A stretch of 64,000 nucleotides of DNA from Anisodus tanguticus (lineage: Eukaryota > Streptophyta > Magnoliopsida > Solanales > Solanaceae). The position numbers and the translations under genes were made by a program. Every line of letters starts with the position of its first letter. Position 1 is the stretch's first letter. The notes beneath the pieces are model-generated. The model was not told the origin of the DNA, searched no databases, and saw only the letters and a program-made list of their open reading frames with translations. Location of the stretch: assembly GCA_034509755.1 (NCBI GenBank), contig CM067543.1:16244954-16308953 (forward strand), written 5' to 3'. Of this stretch, positions 1-12,546 are shown one piece after another.

Positions 1-639
1 AAATATGAAGTACAATGACAGTGGGAGAATAAAATCAGCTAAGCAGTAAGAGAGGAAATTACAGAAGAATAGTCTTTTAGAGTTATCAAAAATGGGTCTC
101 CCTAAGACTAATAGTTTGAGCGAAGTTAATTTGGTAAGATACAATATGCCACAGTAACTCAGTCCATGTAAGTAATTTAGTTCCCTGTTCATGTAAGTAA
201 TTCAGCTTTCCCTAGTAAGGAAGATTGCTCAAAAGTGAGTCGAAAGATAAGCCGTCAGTGACATAAAGTGCAAATAATTGTAGAAGTTGAGGAAATTTAG
301 GTGGATTACAACGAGAGAGGGGGATCCATAAGTATATGACCTTAACCTTTGGTCTAAGGGAGAGATATGTACATCTTCATTATGTCCAGTTGGACGTTTG
401 AAACCCGATGGGTTAGCATGAGATATGAAGAACCTCAGTTTAGTAATGAGGGCATAATGAGATAGTTTCCACAAGGTTGTGCCTCATATGTACAAAAAAC
501 ACGAAGTGAGTAGAATGATCGTCGATTGACTTGTGTCAAAATCAGTTACTATTAATTAAGATATCACAAAAAAAACTATAAGATCATGTCCAGTTATGTG
601 TCACAAAGGTAGTGCCATTGCATGAGACTCTATTCTTCA

Positions 640-1290
640 GGGTGTTGGTCAAAGACGTAGCACACAACGGTACTATGAGTATTTCAGGAAGTATCTCAAA
701 AAGAAATCAAGTATGGGTAGTTTAGCTCATGTTGATGCAAAATAAGAGAATCATGATGAGAGAATTTCATTGTTTAGCAAGTCTAGGAGTTCAAATTTTA
801 GATCCCCAAGATGGTAGAGTTGTTCTCAAAAAGGGGAAACCAGTTTCATGATCCCTATATATTGCAGCTAAAGGAAGGTATTCACAGACATAAATCCATG
901 GCTTCAAAACAATGGGGAGATGATGGTACTCTAAGGTACTCAAGAAAATTTTGCATCTCAGATGTAGATAGACGCAAAGAGAGCATTATAGTAGAGGAGT
1001 ACAGTTCCAGATATTTTACCTACCCAAGCTCCACGAAAATGAATCATTACCTTTAGGAGGTTTATTGGTGGAATGACAAGAAGAATAATGTAGCTGATTT
1101 AATGGCTAAGTGTTCAAATTGGCAGCAAGCGAAAGTTGATTCAGTAGAAGATTACGCCAAGTTGTATATTCAGGAAATCGTCAAGTTCGCAAGTTGAGGA
1201 CTAAGGAAGTCGCTTCAGTGAAAGTACTATAAAGGAACTAGAATATGGAAAATGTACATGGGAAGCTCAAGAGGACATGAAGTCCAAATA
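640..1290 (+). pseudogene. Degraded gypsy RNase H end, integrase zinc finger and chromodomain end
   Basis: Readable pieces in order are an RNase H tail (KSSMGSLAHVD around 690-735) and a linker-integrase zinc-finger region (811-1140). The latter carries YSSRYFTYPSSTKMNHYL, a decayed form of the SRYSIHPGATKMYHDL phrase. Then follow YAKLYIQEIV from the integrase core and, near 1200-1310, VASVKV and EDMKSKYPHLLID from the chromodomain end. Most of the integrase core is missing: the sequence passes from the start of the core directly to the chromodomain end within about 40 bases. Several in-frame stops interrupt it. It is a relic of polyprotein, not a gene. Confidence 0.7.
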
Positions 1291-1310
1291 TCCGCACTTA
1301 TTGATTGACA

Positions 1311-1935
1311 AGCAGAAAATGTCCAAGGTAACTACCTCAAGTATTCACATTTCATGTCATTTCAGTGATCAGGTCCCATCTCCACTCAACATTCAGATCT
1401 CATGTTGTAACATTCATATTTTCAGCAATCAAATATCATGTTATGATATCCATGTTTACAATTATTCATATCTTCTGTCATTTTAGCACTTCGGTATCCA
1501 TGCCAGTCAGTCTTCATGTATTTATGTCCCATGTCATGCTCCTCATGTTCATCTTCATTCTTATATTCCAGTATTCTTGTCATTCATGCCTATGAATTCT
1601 TTTCCAAATCCCTTGTATATTATTCATGTATTCATTCAGTTTAATATACACGTGTTCATGCCATACCGGTATGCATGATAGTCGGTTTTCACGTACTCAA
1701 GACAATTTAGTATTCATGTTTGTCATAGCCATGCTTCAGTTACCATGTAATGTCATGTCATGATGCCTTGTGAGGCTTGTGTTGCGCAATGGTTAGCTGT
1801 CACGTGTTTGAGATTTTTTGGGATAGTCCTATTTACAATGGAAACCCTGCCGAAAGTTTTATAAAATTTTATAGTTAGCCATACTCCTAACCATGAACCA
1901 TCATTCGAGGACAAATGATCCCAAGGGGGAGATAT
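1311..1935 (+). other. Non-coding spacer and purine tract before the LTR of element A
   Basis: About 600 bases between the chromodomain end and the LTR, rich in short CATGTCAT-like words. It is followed by a GAGGACAAATG phrase (about 1908-1918) and the purine tract AAGGGGGAGA at 1923-1932, the usual 3' primer site of these elements. The open frames here are low-complexity and I see no gene. Confidence 0.55.
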
Positions 1936-4013
1936 TGTAACACCTCATAACTTCGGGCTATGGTTTGAACCGTACGATGGGAAAATATTGGAACCAAGAT
2001 GAAAAGTGTAGAAAGTATTTTGAAAACTAATCAAGGCATAAGAAGAGTCTTAGGAAAAATTAGAGTCAGAAGCTACTCTACGGAGCATATTTTAAAGTGA
2101 GTTTGTAGGAAGCCACGTAAATCGAGTTTACATATACATTTCTAAGGAATTTGGGAAAATATCCTTCTTGAAAGTTGTACCCCTTTGAAATACCTTTCCA
2201 TTAATATGAGCCCACATCAGAAGGAGTTCTTTACAAATAGTTATGTCCAATTTATTGAGGATGTGTAAAATAGAGATCTCGATTCTTGTAGGATTAGGTT
2301 TTAAAGCCCAAGCCTGTTATGATAACCTATAAATACAACCCTAAAATGTTTTAGGTGAAGATTTTCGACCAGTTATGATACCAAACACCTAAGGTGAGTT
2401 CTTATTCAAATTCCTATGTCAATTACATTAAGTTAACATTATATTAACACCGAATCATTATTTGGAATCGCTAAATTTTGAAAAATCCATTCAAGGTCGA
2501 ATTTGGAATGAAGCTTTGTGATTTCTACAAAAAGGTAAGCCCCTAAATCATTAATAAATTATATGGAGTTATTATTATGTTTTACAAATTTAATGGTTGG
2601 TATAATCATGAAATCAGATTGATTTAGATGCACTCCATCAAATGCAAAATCCTAGTAATTTTGCTGTAGATTTTCCCTCCGACCAACCAGCTTCCTTTGT
2701 CGTTTTTGATACATTAACCGTTCGATCAAGCCCAAATTTTTATTGCATGGTCACAACATATAGGTCTTAAATGTGAATGGTGAATATTGGATTTGGAGGT
2801 CAGAGAAGTGTGGTTTGATCTATAGACAGTAGCTACAAAAATCGGTGAAAATTCTTCTCAAGGTTTCAAGTTCAAAGCTTTGGGTTTCTTCTTCAAAAGT
2901 TCAGACCTTTTCTTCAATTTTTGGAGTGAATAAGGTATGTAGAGCTTCTATCCACATGGGGACATCATTGTTCTTCCCCATGCTATATGTAATCCATAAA
3001 ACAAGAAATCTTCAAACATACGGTTGTTGCTCAAGTTCATGATAACCTTATATTCATGTTCAATTATATACATACCATGTTGTAGTTTATTATATTCATG
3101 ATATGTCATTCGATTATCATGAACCCATCTGTAATCCATAAACGCATGATTTAATTTCCATGAGTTCTTAAATACAAGTTATGTTCCTTATCACTCAGTT
3201 CCATGAAGTCATATATGTTTCTCATGATTTATACAAGTTATATTATGTATTTATTTACATGCCTAATTATTAATTTACAAGTTATGTTTACAAGATATTT
3301 CACGAAATTCATAGGCTTTCAAGCCAACTATTTTGAAGCACATGTTTTGGGAGTTACAAAGATTACCGAGAAGGCTCAGATAAGCTGAAACTACGTATGC
3401 TAGTTTAGGATAAAGCTCAGATTTTATACATGTTCTTACATTCATGCCATATTATGTTCATGTTCATTGTTCAATTTCAGTTTCATGTCCTCATTATTTC
3501 ATGTGTCTACTTATTCCTTCAGTTGCTTTACATAAAATACAATTCAAATGTACTAACGTCCCTATTTTTGGGGATTGCACTTCACAGTGCAGGTACTGAG
3601 TTTCAGGACGACGAATCTGCTCGTTAGAATTTGCCTAAGTATCAGCTATTGGTGAGCCCCGTTTCATTTGGGGTGTCAAATTAGTTATTTACATGTCATA
3701 ATTTATCGTAAAGGTATGTCACAGCCTTGTCATGGTAGAACAATTTTGCAGTTAGACTCATGTTTAGAGGTTTCATAAACTAGTTTAGTATGTCATGTCA
3801 GTATTGGTATTCATACTTATTATGTTTTAAGATTATTCCGCAAATTATATTATAAGACTATATTTTCAGTATCATGTTTTATATGTTTTAAATCACTACT
3901 ATTGCATGCTTTTAATGCCCATGTTGATTTAGCAAGCCATGTGGTGCGCTCAGTCACATGCAGTCAGGCACCGAATGTCGTGTTTTACCCAGACCATAGT
4001 TCGAGGCATTACA
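1936..4013 (+). repeat. 3' LTR of Tekay-like element A
   Basis: The LTR opens with TGTAACACC immediately after the purine tract and closes with GCATTACA, giving the inverted ends TGTAA/TTACA over about 2.08 kb. Near 3590-3625 it carries the phrase TTTCAGGACGACGA, which recurs in LTRs of this plant group. The open frames inside are chance. The five bases after it are CTATA, the expected target duplication; the partner copy is outside the window. Confidence 0.75.
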
Positions 4014-4641
4014 CTATATCCTCACACACACATGACACATAATCAACGCAAGAGGGATCCATATCATCCATCAAATCAAGCAACATATATTTCAATAAGG
4101 CCAAGTAGGTCATAAATGAGTCAAACAAAATACAACTTAAGTGTTTCGAGAAAGGTTATGTATTTTTTCACTACATGCTTTCTCAAAATAAATCATGAAT
4201 CGCTCATATGCCAATATTTCACCTAACCCAAGCACCTAGCATTTGAATTTCCTTAACCTATGGACTAAAAATAAAAATCTAACTACACTCGGTTCAAAGG
4301 CACCACCTCGGGAAATAACCAAGGCCATAAGAAAACCGAAGAGGGCGGATGATGTATGCCACTAATCAGGGACTTAAAAGAAAATATAAATAAAAAATAT
4401 TTTTGGAATTTTCATTTTTCATTTTTTCATTTTTTTTGTTTTTTCGATAGTAAGACTCAACCTACTTTTAAAAAACATCCTACGGCATATTTTATCATCA
4501 TGTTTAGCCTCAAAATGTTTTTACAAAATACATGGACGTATTTCCCACCCCATACTTAAAATCATGCGATTCCCTCAATGCATATAGTTGGATAATTTAA
4601 AATAAGCAAAGCAAGAAATACTCATTGGGGCCTACTAAGGC
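4014..4641. other. Non-coding 3' region of element G
   Basis: AT-rich sequence with a T-rich run around 4405-4445. It matches neither the right-hand LTR of G nor LTR A by eye. No gene seen. Confidence 0.4.
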
Positions 4642-5864
4642 CTAGTCGTCCTCCTCATCATCATTATCTTGGGCATGTGAATCCTCTTTAGATCCCGCCT
4701 CCCCATCGTCCCCTATTAGATCAATTGAATTGACATCCTCATCATCGGGTAATTTGTTATCATCACCAAGTAGTACCCTAGAGTATGTGGTATAAGGGAC
4801 CTCAACAAATACACTAGAGAAATCCAATCCATAGTTGTCACCCGCAATAGTAGCCATTCAGTGGAGTTGGGTCAACATTGTGGACTGGGCCGATCTCTCC
4901 TCAGAAGGTGTGAGATTATGCTTTTTAGCCTACAGTGGGTTCTTGACAATTGATATATCAATCATATCAGTAGGTGCATCAAGCCTCCTATCATGGGGAC
5001 TAGCCAAGTAAGGATCCACTTGCATCAAGTAGGCATTGAGTGTACTCCCAAAACTCAATCTGTGGGACCTGCCTATCCACACTCTGATCACCTCCTCGAA
5101 TATCCAATAACCAATGTTGTCGGGTAGTCACGTCATGACAAAGTATACTATGAAAACCCGCTACTTCAACACATTTAGCAAAATGGTCAAGCGGTAAAAT
5201 CCTGTTGTTAAGCAACCTCAACCATACTCGGGCCTCCCTCTTCATGTTGCTCATCGGAAAACTCTTATGTTTGTTGTCATTATATCTTAGCCCATTTGGC
5301 CTTAGAATCAGGCCCAAAAAGAGTCTCTCAAATGGCTTGGTAGTCAGGGTGGTGGATAAAATCCTTCAAAGGTTGAATGGGATGGTCTGGGACTTTAATA
5401 TGTTCACATAGAGCCGATGTTATCAAAGTCACCCACTCATGGAGAAAGTACGCCAAGTGGTAGAGTTCACTATTCACATTGTGGATAGTATTGATTCGCG
5501 CATACAACTCAAGAACCATGTCAATATTCATCTCCCCTAAGTTGTCAAACACCGAACTCCAACCCATAGCGATGATTTGATTGTAGATATCGCAAAAATT
5601 CTTCCTCAACGAAATCGTGTTGACCGCCCGCTCATGAATATATCCGTTAGAGAGATCAAACTTTTTATACCAATCTTCCCCAAGGAAATCATGGAAGGAT
5701 GGGAGTGTTCTCGAAGGATAGGCTCAAGGAATGGGAATCGTGGGCTGCTTACCCCCTTCCCCCTCGATGTTGAACCTTTCTTAGCCTCTAGGGGTTGCCC
5801 GCTCGTCCCCGTTTTGAACCTAGGGAGAAGGATGTGGTGGTGGCTTTCCCTTTTCAATTGTTAA
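4642..5864 (-). pseudogene. Extra ORF downstream of Athila integrase (plant transposon-protein-like)
   Basis: Three consecutive minus-strand frames (5857-5606, 5609-5328, 5317-5000) and an acidic tail (4857-4642, ending DNDDEEDD) look like one broken gene. The middle part, FCDIYNQIIAMGWSSVFDN, followed by a stretch about grain-of-position words (VLELYARINTIHNVNSELYH), resembles the putative plant transposon protein domain found in ORFs carried by Athila/Ogre-type elements. A TTTTGCAG sequence just upstream on the minus strand (about 5872-5879) could be a splice acceptor, as proposed for downstream ORFs of Athila. The frame changes at about 5607 and 5320, so it is broken. The domain name is by resemblance only; function is unknown. 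Confidence 0.5.
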
Positions 5865-7234
5865 CCATTTTACCTGCAAAATAGAGCATTCGACATCATA
5901 AGTTGCTCATCAATCATCAAGGAGGGTCATGAAACAACCCCACACTTATTTCAAACTACATACTCAAGTGGGGAGTACTTTGGCTTTCCAAAGCATCTGG
6001 AACTATCATATTTTTTTCCTACTTTTTAAGCTCATTCGGAACGTATTTCCCACCCACACTTACTTTAAACTACTTTAAAAAATCAAAAAGTAAAGAAGTT
6101 AACTAACTTACATTGTGATAAAATGAAAACAAAACAAGGAAAGAAAATCATGTTTTCGGACTTAGGGTTATGGTGTAAGGTCAAATTTCCTTTATGAATC
6201 TTCAATTTTTGGTTCAAATTGATACCGAATGGATCGTATAGTTATTTCATGTTACATTGATACTCAAGACTTCACAATTTCATACAAAACACCATTCAAG
6301 TATTTTTTTTTTTACAAACACCTTGTGAGCATAGAATCTTCCATTTTATTTTTTTAACAATGGTGGATTTGTAAAACCCTCCCTTCTATAATGGTAGTCA
6401 CTTTCTAGCCCTAAGCATCATTTAAAAGGAAACAATACCAATCCCCGCCCCTATTTCGCCGAAACCCACAACTCTAGAAATTACAAGTTTCATAACACAA
6501 GAACAAAAGATAAAATGGAAGGAAATTCAAAAGGGATGAATGGAGGATGAAAATACTTTACCTTATTGTGTTCTGAGATGAATGAAGTGATTTCTTGTGA
6601 GTTAATTAGTTTGAGAGGTGAAATAGGGTAAGGAAATCGGCTTTAGCAACTTAGAAAAGGTTTGGGATTTTTGTGATAGTGTTTGAAATTTTTTAGGGTA
6701 GTCCGTGTTATAAGAGTTAAGAAATTTTTCGGACCAGGTTGACCCATACGATGGTTGTGCATTGCTTAAGTGACCCACGGGTTACCTCCCCATGGAACAT
6801 TTTTTCTGATACTTGGGCGATGGGTGTGCATCGCCTACCCATCACTCAAGTACCTTATTTCTGGAGTTTCTTTACCTGTCAGATACGCGATGCTTGTGCG
6901 CGCACATGCAATGCGCATCACTTACTTGGAATGAATTTTTTCATTTCATTCATCCTTTTTTCCATTCCCTTTCCTTGCCTAGTCCTACAGAATTAACAAA
7001 CGTGGCATATAACATATAAAAGTTGGGTTTCCTCCCAACAAGCGTCATAGTTAATATTGTGGCACGACATCTTTTTGTATTTTCTACTTTTCTCATTTAT
7101 TTCTACATTACAAAAAAACACGGGTTGCCTCCCGAATAACGCTTGATTTAACGTCGCGGCACGACGCATGCTCTCTCAAGCCTCTTCCAACTTAACTGAG
7201 AACTACGCTAGATTGGTCTCTCTAAAATAATGCT
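5865..7234. other. Non-coding interval between integrase and the extra ORF of G
   Basis: About 1.4 kb without a credible coding frame. On the minus strand it reads like an untranslated leader leading to the downstream ORF. Two related blocks near 7021-7070 and 7110-7165 carry a GGTT-CCTCCC phrase followed about 25-30 bases on by GGCACGAC. They look like a duplicated element-specific signal near the end of integrase. A GATG/GCGC-rich stretch at 6740-6930 is reminiscent of words in the 5' LTR of G but does not align with it clearly. Confidence 0.45.
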
Positions 7235-8340
7235 TTACTCTCTACCCGTTACAAAAAATGACCGCTCTGCATTTAGCGGTTTCAGCTCAACTGCTCCATG
7301 GGCGGTTACACGAACTATTTCAAATGGGCCAGACCACTTACTCTTCAGTTTTCCCCCGAACACCTTGAGTCTTGAACTATAAAATAATGTCAACTGCCCA
7401 GGTTCAAACTCACAACGTTGAATATGCTTGTCGTGCATTCTCTTGGTCCTCTCCTTGTAGAGTTTAACGTTCTCATAGGCATAAAAACAAAACTCATCAA
7501 GTTCGTGGAACTGTAACAACCGTTTCTCACCCACTACTTCCATATCTAAATTCAGTTTCTTGATTGCCAAATACACCTTGTGTTAAAAAGTGAGGTGACA
7601 GGCCTTACCGAAAACCAACATGTAAGGAAAGGTTCCGATAGGCGTTTTGTATAGATTCATATACGCCCAAAGAGCATAATCAATCTTCAATGCCCAATAT
7701 TTTCCTTTAACACTCACTGTTTTCTCAAGAATACATTTAATCTCACGATTAGACACCTCCACTTGACCTCTTATCTGAGGGTGGTATGCAGTCGCCACCT
7801 TGTGCTTCACCCCATACTTATACAACTTATTGAAAAGTGAATTACAAAAATGTGTACATTGATCACTAATTATGCTCACGGGGTCCCGAAGCATGTGAAT
7901 ATGTTCTTCTTCAAAAATCGGGCAACTACACTTGCATCATTAGTCGGGAGTGCAATTACTTCCACCCACTTTGAGATGTAATCGACCTCAACCAAGATGC
8001 ATTTGTTCCCTTTTGACGGAATGAAGGGCCAATAAAGTTAATACCCAAATAATCAATTACCTTGATCTCCAAGATCCCATTCAATGGTATTTCATGACGC
8101 TTTGAGATGTTCCCTATCCTCTGACAATTATCACACTCTCTTACGAAAGCATGAGCATCCTTAAATAATGTTGGCCAGTAGAAACCCAACTGGAGTACCT
8201 TTTCTGTAATTCGATCACCGCTGTGATGACCCCCATAAGGTGATGAGTGACAACTTTCAATAATCGTGCTCACTTCCTCTGCAGGGACACATCTTCTCAC
8301 CAACTGACCTAGGCCAATTTTGTACAAATACGGCTCATCC
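7235..8340 (-). pseudogene. Athila-type integrase
   Basis: Read right to left, it has an HHCC-type zinc region (8327-7960: SCHSSPYGGHHSGDRITEKV, then CDNCQRIGN). The catalytic core follows (7894-7583) with an Asp in IISDQCTHF and the catalytic-Glu context GQVEVSNREIK. The C-terminal part (7576-7235) holds KLYKERTKRMHDK and GKLKSKWSGPFEIVRV. These phrases follow the Athila consensus closely. Breaks lie between 7960 and 7895 and at about 7580 (frameshifts), and the first Asp region after 7960 is out of frame. The enzyme would have inserted element cDNA, but cannot be made from this copy. Confidence 0.8.
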
Positions 8341-8363
8341 CAAATGTAAAATCTACTATCGTG

Positions 8364-8899
8364 CTAGAGCCTCTTTTTTCTCAAAATTAGCATCAGGGGA
8401 TATACTTCACATACCAGGAAATTCACCATGTCGGCATACCAAGGAAGCTCATCTTGCTCATTCGAAAAAAATTGCTCATCCGAAAAAATTTCCTTAATTA
8501 TTATGCCATCATCTACATGTTCTCGATCTTGAAGCATGGATAGATGATCTGCCACTTTGTTTTCTATGCCCGTTCGATTAAGAATCTCAATATCAAACTC
8601 TTGCAACAGCAACACCCAACGAATAAACCTGGGCTTTGTATCTTTCTTCACAAAAAGGTAATGAAAAATAGTATGGTCTGTGTACACGATTACCTTTGTC
8701 CCCACCATGTATAATTTGAATTTGTCGAAAGCGTAGACCACCGCCAACAAGTCTTTTTCTGTGACTTGTGGTTCATCTGAGCTGAGTAAAGTGTTTTGCT
8801 GGCATAGTATATAGGATAAAAGATCTTATACCATTTTTGACTGAGAACAACCCCCACAGCAAAATCACTTACATCACACATCAAAACAAATGGCAGAGT
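8364..8899 (-). pseudogene. Athila-type RNase H
   Basis: Two overlapping frames cover the RNase H domain that follows RT in the polyprotein. MCDVSDFAVGVVLSQK (8884 leftward) holds the first acidic position. The main piece (8750-8364) has LAVVYAFDKFKLYMVGTKV, IVYTDHTIFHYL and ENKVADHLSML, carrying the TDH and VADH acidic residues, then PWYADMVNFL before integrase. A frameshift near 8740 separates the two halves. The order RT, RNase H, integrase on the minus strand is as in Ty3/gypsy elements. Confidence 0.75.
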
Positions 8900-10101
8900 C
8901 TAATAAGGTGCAATGATGATTAGGGCAGTCACTAACCTAAGCTTCAACTCGTCAAAAGCCTTCAGACATGCTTCATTAAATATGAATTTTACATCCTTCT
9001 CTAGAAGCTTACACATAGGGTTAGCGATCTTGGAGAAATCCTTGATAAACCGTCGATAAAAGCCTACATGCCTAAGAAAGCTGCACACTTCTTTCATAGA
9101 AATCGGGGGTGGTAGTTTCTCAATCGCCTCTACCTTTGCCTTGTCAACCTCAATAACCCTTTTGGAGATTTTGTGCCCAACAACAATACCTTCTTGAACC
9201 ATAAAGTTGCACTTCTCCTAATTTAGCACCAAATTCATTTCCTCACAATGTGCAAGAACAACATCAAGGCGGCACATGCACTCATCGAACGAATCCTCGA
9301 ACATAGAAAATCATCCATACGTACCTCCACATATTTTCCTACTATATCAGTAAAAATAGCCATCATACATCTCTGGCAGGTACCTGGGGTGTTGCATAAT
9401 CCGAATGGCATTCTCCGAAATGCAAAGTGCCATAAGGACATGTTAACGTGGTCTTCTCCTAATCTTCTAGCGCTATCATAATCTGATTGTAACCTGAATA
9501 TCCATCCAGGAATTATAAAAATAATCGTGCCCTCCCAGTCGGTCAAACATCTGGTCCATGAATGGTAAATGAAAGTGAACATTTCTGGTTGCGGTGTTTA
9601 AATTATGATAATCAATACAAATTCTCCAACCAGTTACCATTCTTTGAGGTACAATTTCACCTTTCTCATTCTCTACAATTGTCATGCCCCTTTCTTCGGG
9701 ACACATTGCAAAACACTCACCTAATTACTACCAGATATAGGATAAATAATGCTAGCATCAAGCCACTTAATTACCTTTTTATTCACTACCTCTTTCATGA
9801 TTGGATTCAACCGCCACTGATGTTCAATACTTGGTACACTCTCTTCCTTTATAAGTATCTTGCGCATGAAGAATGCGCTGCTAATCCCTCGGATGTCTAC
9901 TATGGTCCACTCAAGAGCTTTTATTCTATCTCTCCAAATCCGCAACACATTCTCAACCTTCACATTAGTCAAGAATGTCGAAAAGATCACAGGCAATGTA
10001 TTATTACTGGCCAAATATACATACTGAAGATGAGATGGTAACAACTTAGGATCAAGAACCGATGGAGGGTTTCGGTTTCTTCCAAGTAGATGGTATGTCA
10101 A
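8900..10101 (-). pseudogene. Athila-type reverse transcriptase
   Basis: Starting at 10101, a pre-RT linker reads LPVIFSTFLTN, then EWTIVDIRGISSAF, MRKILIKEE and RLNPIMKEVVNKKVIKWLDA. The RT follows with VTGWRICIDYHNLNTATR (9706-9476), then FAFRRMPFGLCNTPGTCQRCMMAIF and VEVRMDDFL (9582-9235). The catalytic box reads RMDDF where related elements have a YMDDF/FMDDF-like box, keeping both Asp residues. The thumb and connection follow as KRVIEVDKAKVEAIEKLP and VCSFLRHVGFYRRFIKDFSKIA (9202-8900). At least three frame breaks occur, at about 9710, 9480 and 9220. It is a clear but dead RT. Confidence 0.8.
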
Positions 10102-10115
10102 TCTCCTCTAACTCT

Positions 10116-11100
10116 CTATGTCCTTGCAAAAAAAAAAACACAAGTGTCAAGAATATGAATACACTCCTCAACCTCGTCATCTTTCACCAAATATCCACCA
10201 TATACCAATGCTCGCTCCAACGGATCTCTGCTAGCTAGAAAGTTATCTTGCTCCATGGATAACATCTCAGTCTCTACAATAGTAATCATCTTCAACTCCT
10301 CATAATGAGAAAGCAACTTGGTCACTTTGAATACATCAAACGTTGCCTCTTGCCCATCAACTCTCATCGTCATCTTGCTTTCTCAAACATAAATTATAGC
10401 ATCAGTTGTAGCTATAAATCCTCTCTCAAGAATAATAGATACATGATTATCAGCTTCATAATCAAGAATGATGAAATCAACAGGAAGAATGAAAGGCCCC
10501 ACTCTCACGAGCACATCCTCAATTATACCATCCGGGTAGGCCAAAGATCTATCAGCAAGTTGCAAAGTCATAGTCATTTGTCTTGGCTCACCCAAACTAA
10601 ACATTTTAAACACGAAAGTGGGCATCAAATTGATACTAGCTCCCAAATTACAAACTACAAGCCCCACCTCAAAGTTTCTAATTTTTATCAAAATAGTGAA
10701 ACTGCCTGGATCTTTCAACTTTGGAGGAATTTTACTCCTCTCTCTCTAAATGAACTCCTCAGTAAATGCCACCGTTTCAAACTCTGTCATCCTTCTTTTA
10801 TTTGTAACAACATCCTTTATGTACGTAGCATATTTTGGAACTTCTTATAAAAGATCCACCAAGGGAATGTTGATGTGTACCTGCTTTAAAAGTTCAAGAA
10901 ACTTTCTACAAGCTAAGTATGTTTTCTACTTTTGGAATCTCTGTAGAAACGGTGGGGGTGATTTGGTTACCACAACTTCTAGCTGCCTTTTCATCACTTT
11001 TATGTTCTTCTTCAGTCCTTCTAGTAGGAATTAACTCATCAATCAATTTCTTGTTCTTGGGAGGGACTTCCTCTAACTTCCTCCCATTCCTCAATGATAC
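10116..11100 (-). pseudogene. Athila-type protease and gag-protease linker
   Basis: The protease domain (10718-10383) reads PGSFTILIKIRNFEVGLVVC, then NLGASINLMPTFVF, MTMTLQLADRS, IEDVLVRVGPFILPVDFI and ILERGFIAT. In this family the catalytic triad is normally DLGAS; here the Asp is replaced by Asn (NLGAS). A following segment (10373-10116) is the protease-RT linker (MTMRVDGQEATFDVFK). Upstream at 11094-10906 is the gag-protease linker, RNGRKLEEVPPK. With the active-site Asp gone, even an otherwise repaired protease would be expected to be inactive. The change may be age-related decay. Confidence 0.75.
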
Positions 11101-12440
11101 AGACTAACATTGTTCTTTCGGGTTCTTTTCAGTATTTCTCGGAAGAGCACCCTAAGGTCTGACATTCTGAGCAACCGCTAGTTGCTCGACTTGACGTTCA
11201 AGCTCATGAATAGATTTTTGCATCTTGCTTACCACTTTCTGATTTTGGTGTTGAGCCGCTTGCGATTGAGGCATAAATTGTTTCATCATATCCTCCAATG
11301 AATTGTTAGCTCACTGAGCTTATGTCTGCTAAATATTATTATTATAGGACATCTGATTATTCTGATTTCCATCATTTGAAAGATTTGGATGATTACGGTG
11401 GTTCGGATTTTAGTTGTTAGCATATTGAAGGCTCTGATTACCATACCCACGATTTTGTTAACCCACATAGTAGATAGACTATGGATTCTGCGTATAGTTC
11501 ACGTAAGCATTCTCATCACCACACACCTCACAAGAAACTCATAACTAGAGTATTAACGATCGATTAACGACGTGGATGATTTGGCTTACTTCTGCACAAA
11601 GTGTTGTCATCTCATCTGCTTAAAGTACCCCAGCAGCTCTTTGAGTGATCCCTGAACGCTTGAATCTGCATAAGGTTGACTACATGAAGACATCAAATTC
11701 AAGAGTGCTTTCATCTCCTCATATGGTTTTGATAAGATATGTCCCTGAGCAGTAGCATCCAACAATGATTTAGATTCTGGTCGAATGCCCTCAATGAAAG
11801 TATATGCAACTAAATCCTTCGGGAATATGCGATGTAAGCAATCTGTCATGTAGCTCTTGTATCTCTCCTATGCCTGTGGTAAGTCCTCGCCCTCTCTTTG
11901 AGTGAAACTAACGATTCTCCCTCTTAATTTTTTTATCCTCCATTAAGTAAAGAACATATCAAGTTAATGGTTGGACAAGATTTCCCAAGAAGTAATAGAG
12001 CCAGTTGGCTCATTCTGCAACCATTCATTTGCCTCTCCAATCAGTGAGAAAGGAATAATGTCATTTTCACATATTCGGTAGAAACGTTCTAATAGTGAAA
12101 TGTTATGCTCAGTTCCACGAACAACATGAAGTGATTATGTGGGTCTTCATGTGGCTTACCCATATACTAGGATGTATTTTGAACTAGCCACATTGTACCT
12201 TCTTTCAGCTCAAAATTACCTGTGATGGTAGTCTTAACGATAGCCTTCGTTGCATTCTCTAGGTTCGGCCTAGAAAAACTCAACATAGGAACTCGTGGTT
12301 GTTCCATCTCTCACTGCAATATCTCTCTTTTCAATCAATTCAGGAGGGTCCTCTTCAGCCAGTTTGTTTGCTTTGTAAAAAGTTCTCTGGATCTCGGGAT
12401 TAAAGACACCCAATGATTTTCCCCGACTCCGAGTGTTTGG
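11101..12440 (-). pseudogene. Athila-type gag
   Basis: The clearest frame is 11849-11607. It has the capsid-like phrases YTFIEGIRPESKSLLDATAQ and KPYEEMKALLNLMSS, matching the end of the retrotransposon gag domain. Further right, out of frame with it, the minus strand spells GKPHEDPHNHF, LFLFSLIGEANEWL and WEILSN, the start of the same domain. Between 11600 and 11100 are Gln/Asn-rich degenerate stretches. The frame is broken repeatedly. It would have formed the cytoplasmic particle shell of the element. Confidence 0.65.
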
Positions 12441-12546
12441 CATAAAACACTACAATTCTCTATGATGCACAACATGAATCAAAGAGTAAAAACTTGAATA
12501 GGAAGTAATAGAATTCAAACTAGAAAAATAGTAAAAAAAAATTCTG

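Larger units (their letters stand above)
1..4013 (+). mobile_element. Tekay/Del-like Ty3/gypsy element A, 3' part
   Basis: This is the downstream end of a decayed LTR retrotransposon that enters from the left edge. It holds RNase H to integrase remnants, a chromodomain-end remnant, a spacer rich in short CAT/GTC words, a purine-rich tract and a complete 3' LTR. The order and the chromodomain-end phrase place it with plant chromoviruses of the Tekay/Del group, by family knowledge. Its right LTR edge at 4013 abuts Athila-type sequence on the other strand, so A probably inserted into that element. The partner target-site copy would lie left of the window. The first 500 bases have no readable frame, and no protein could be made from what remains. 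Confidence 0.75.
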
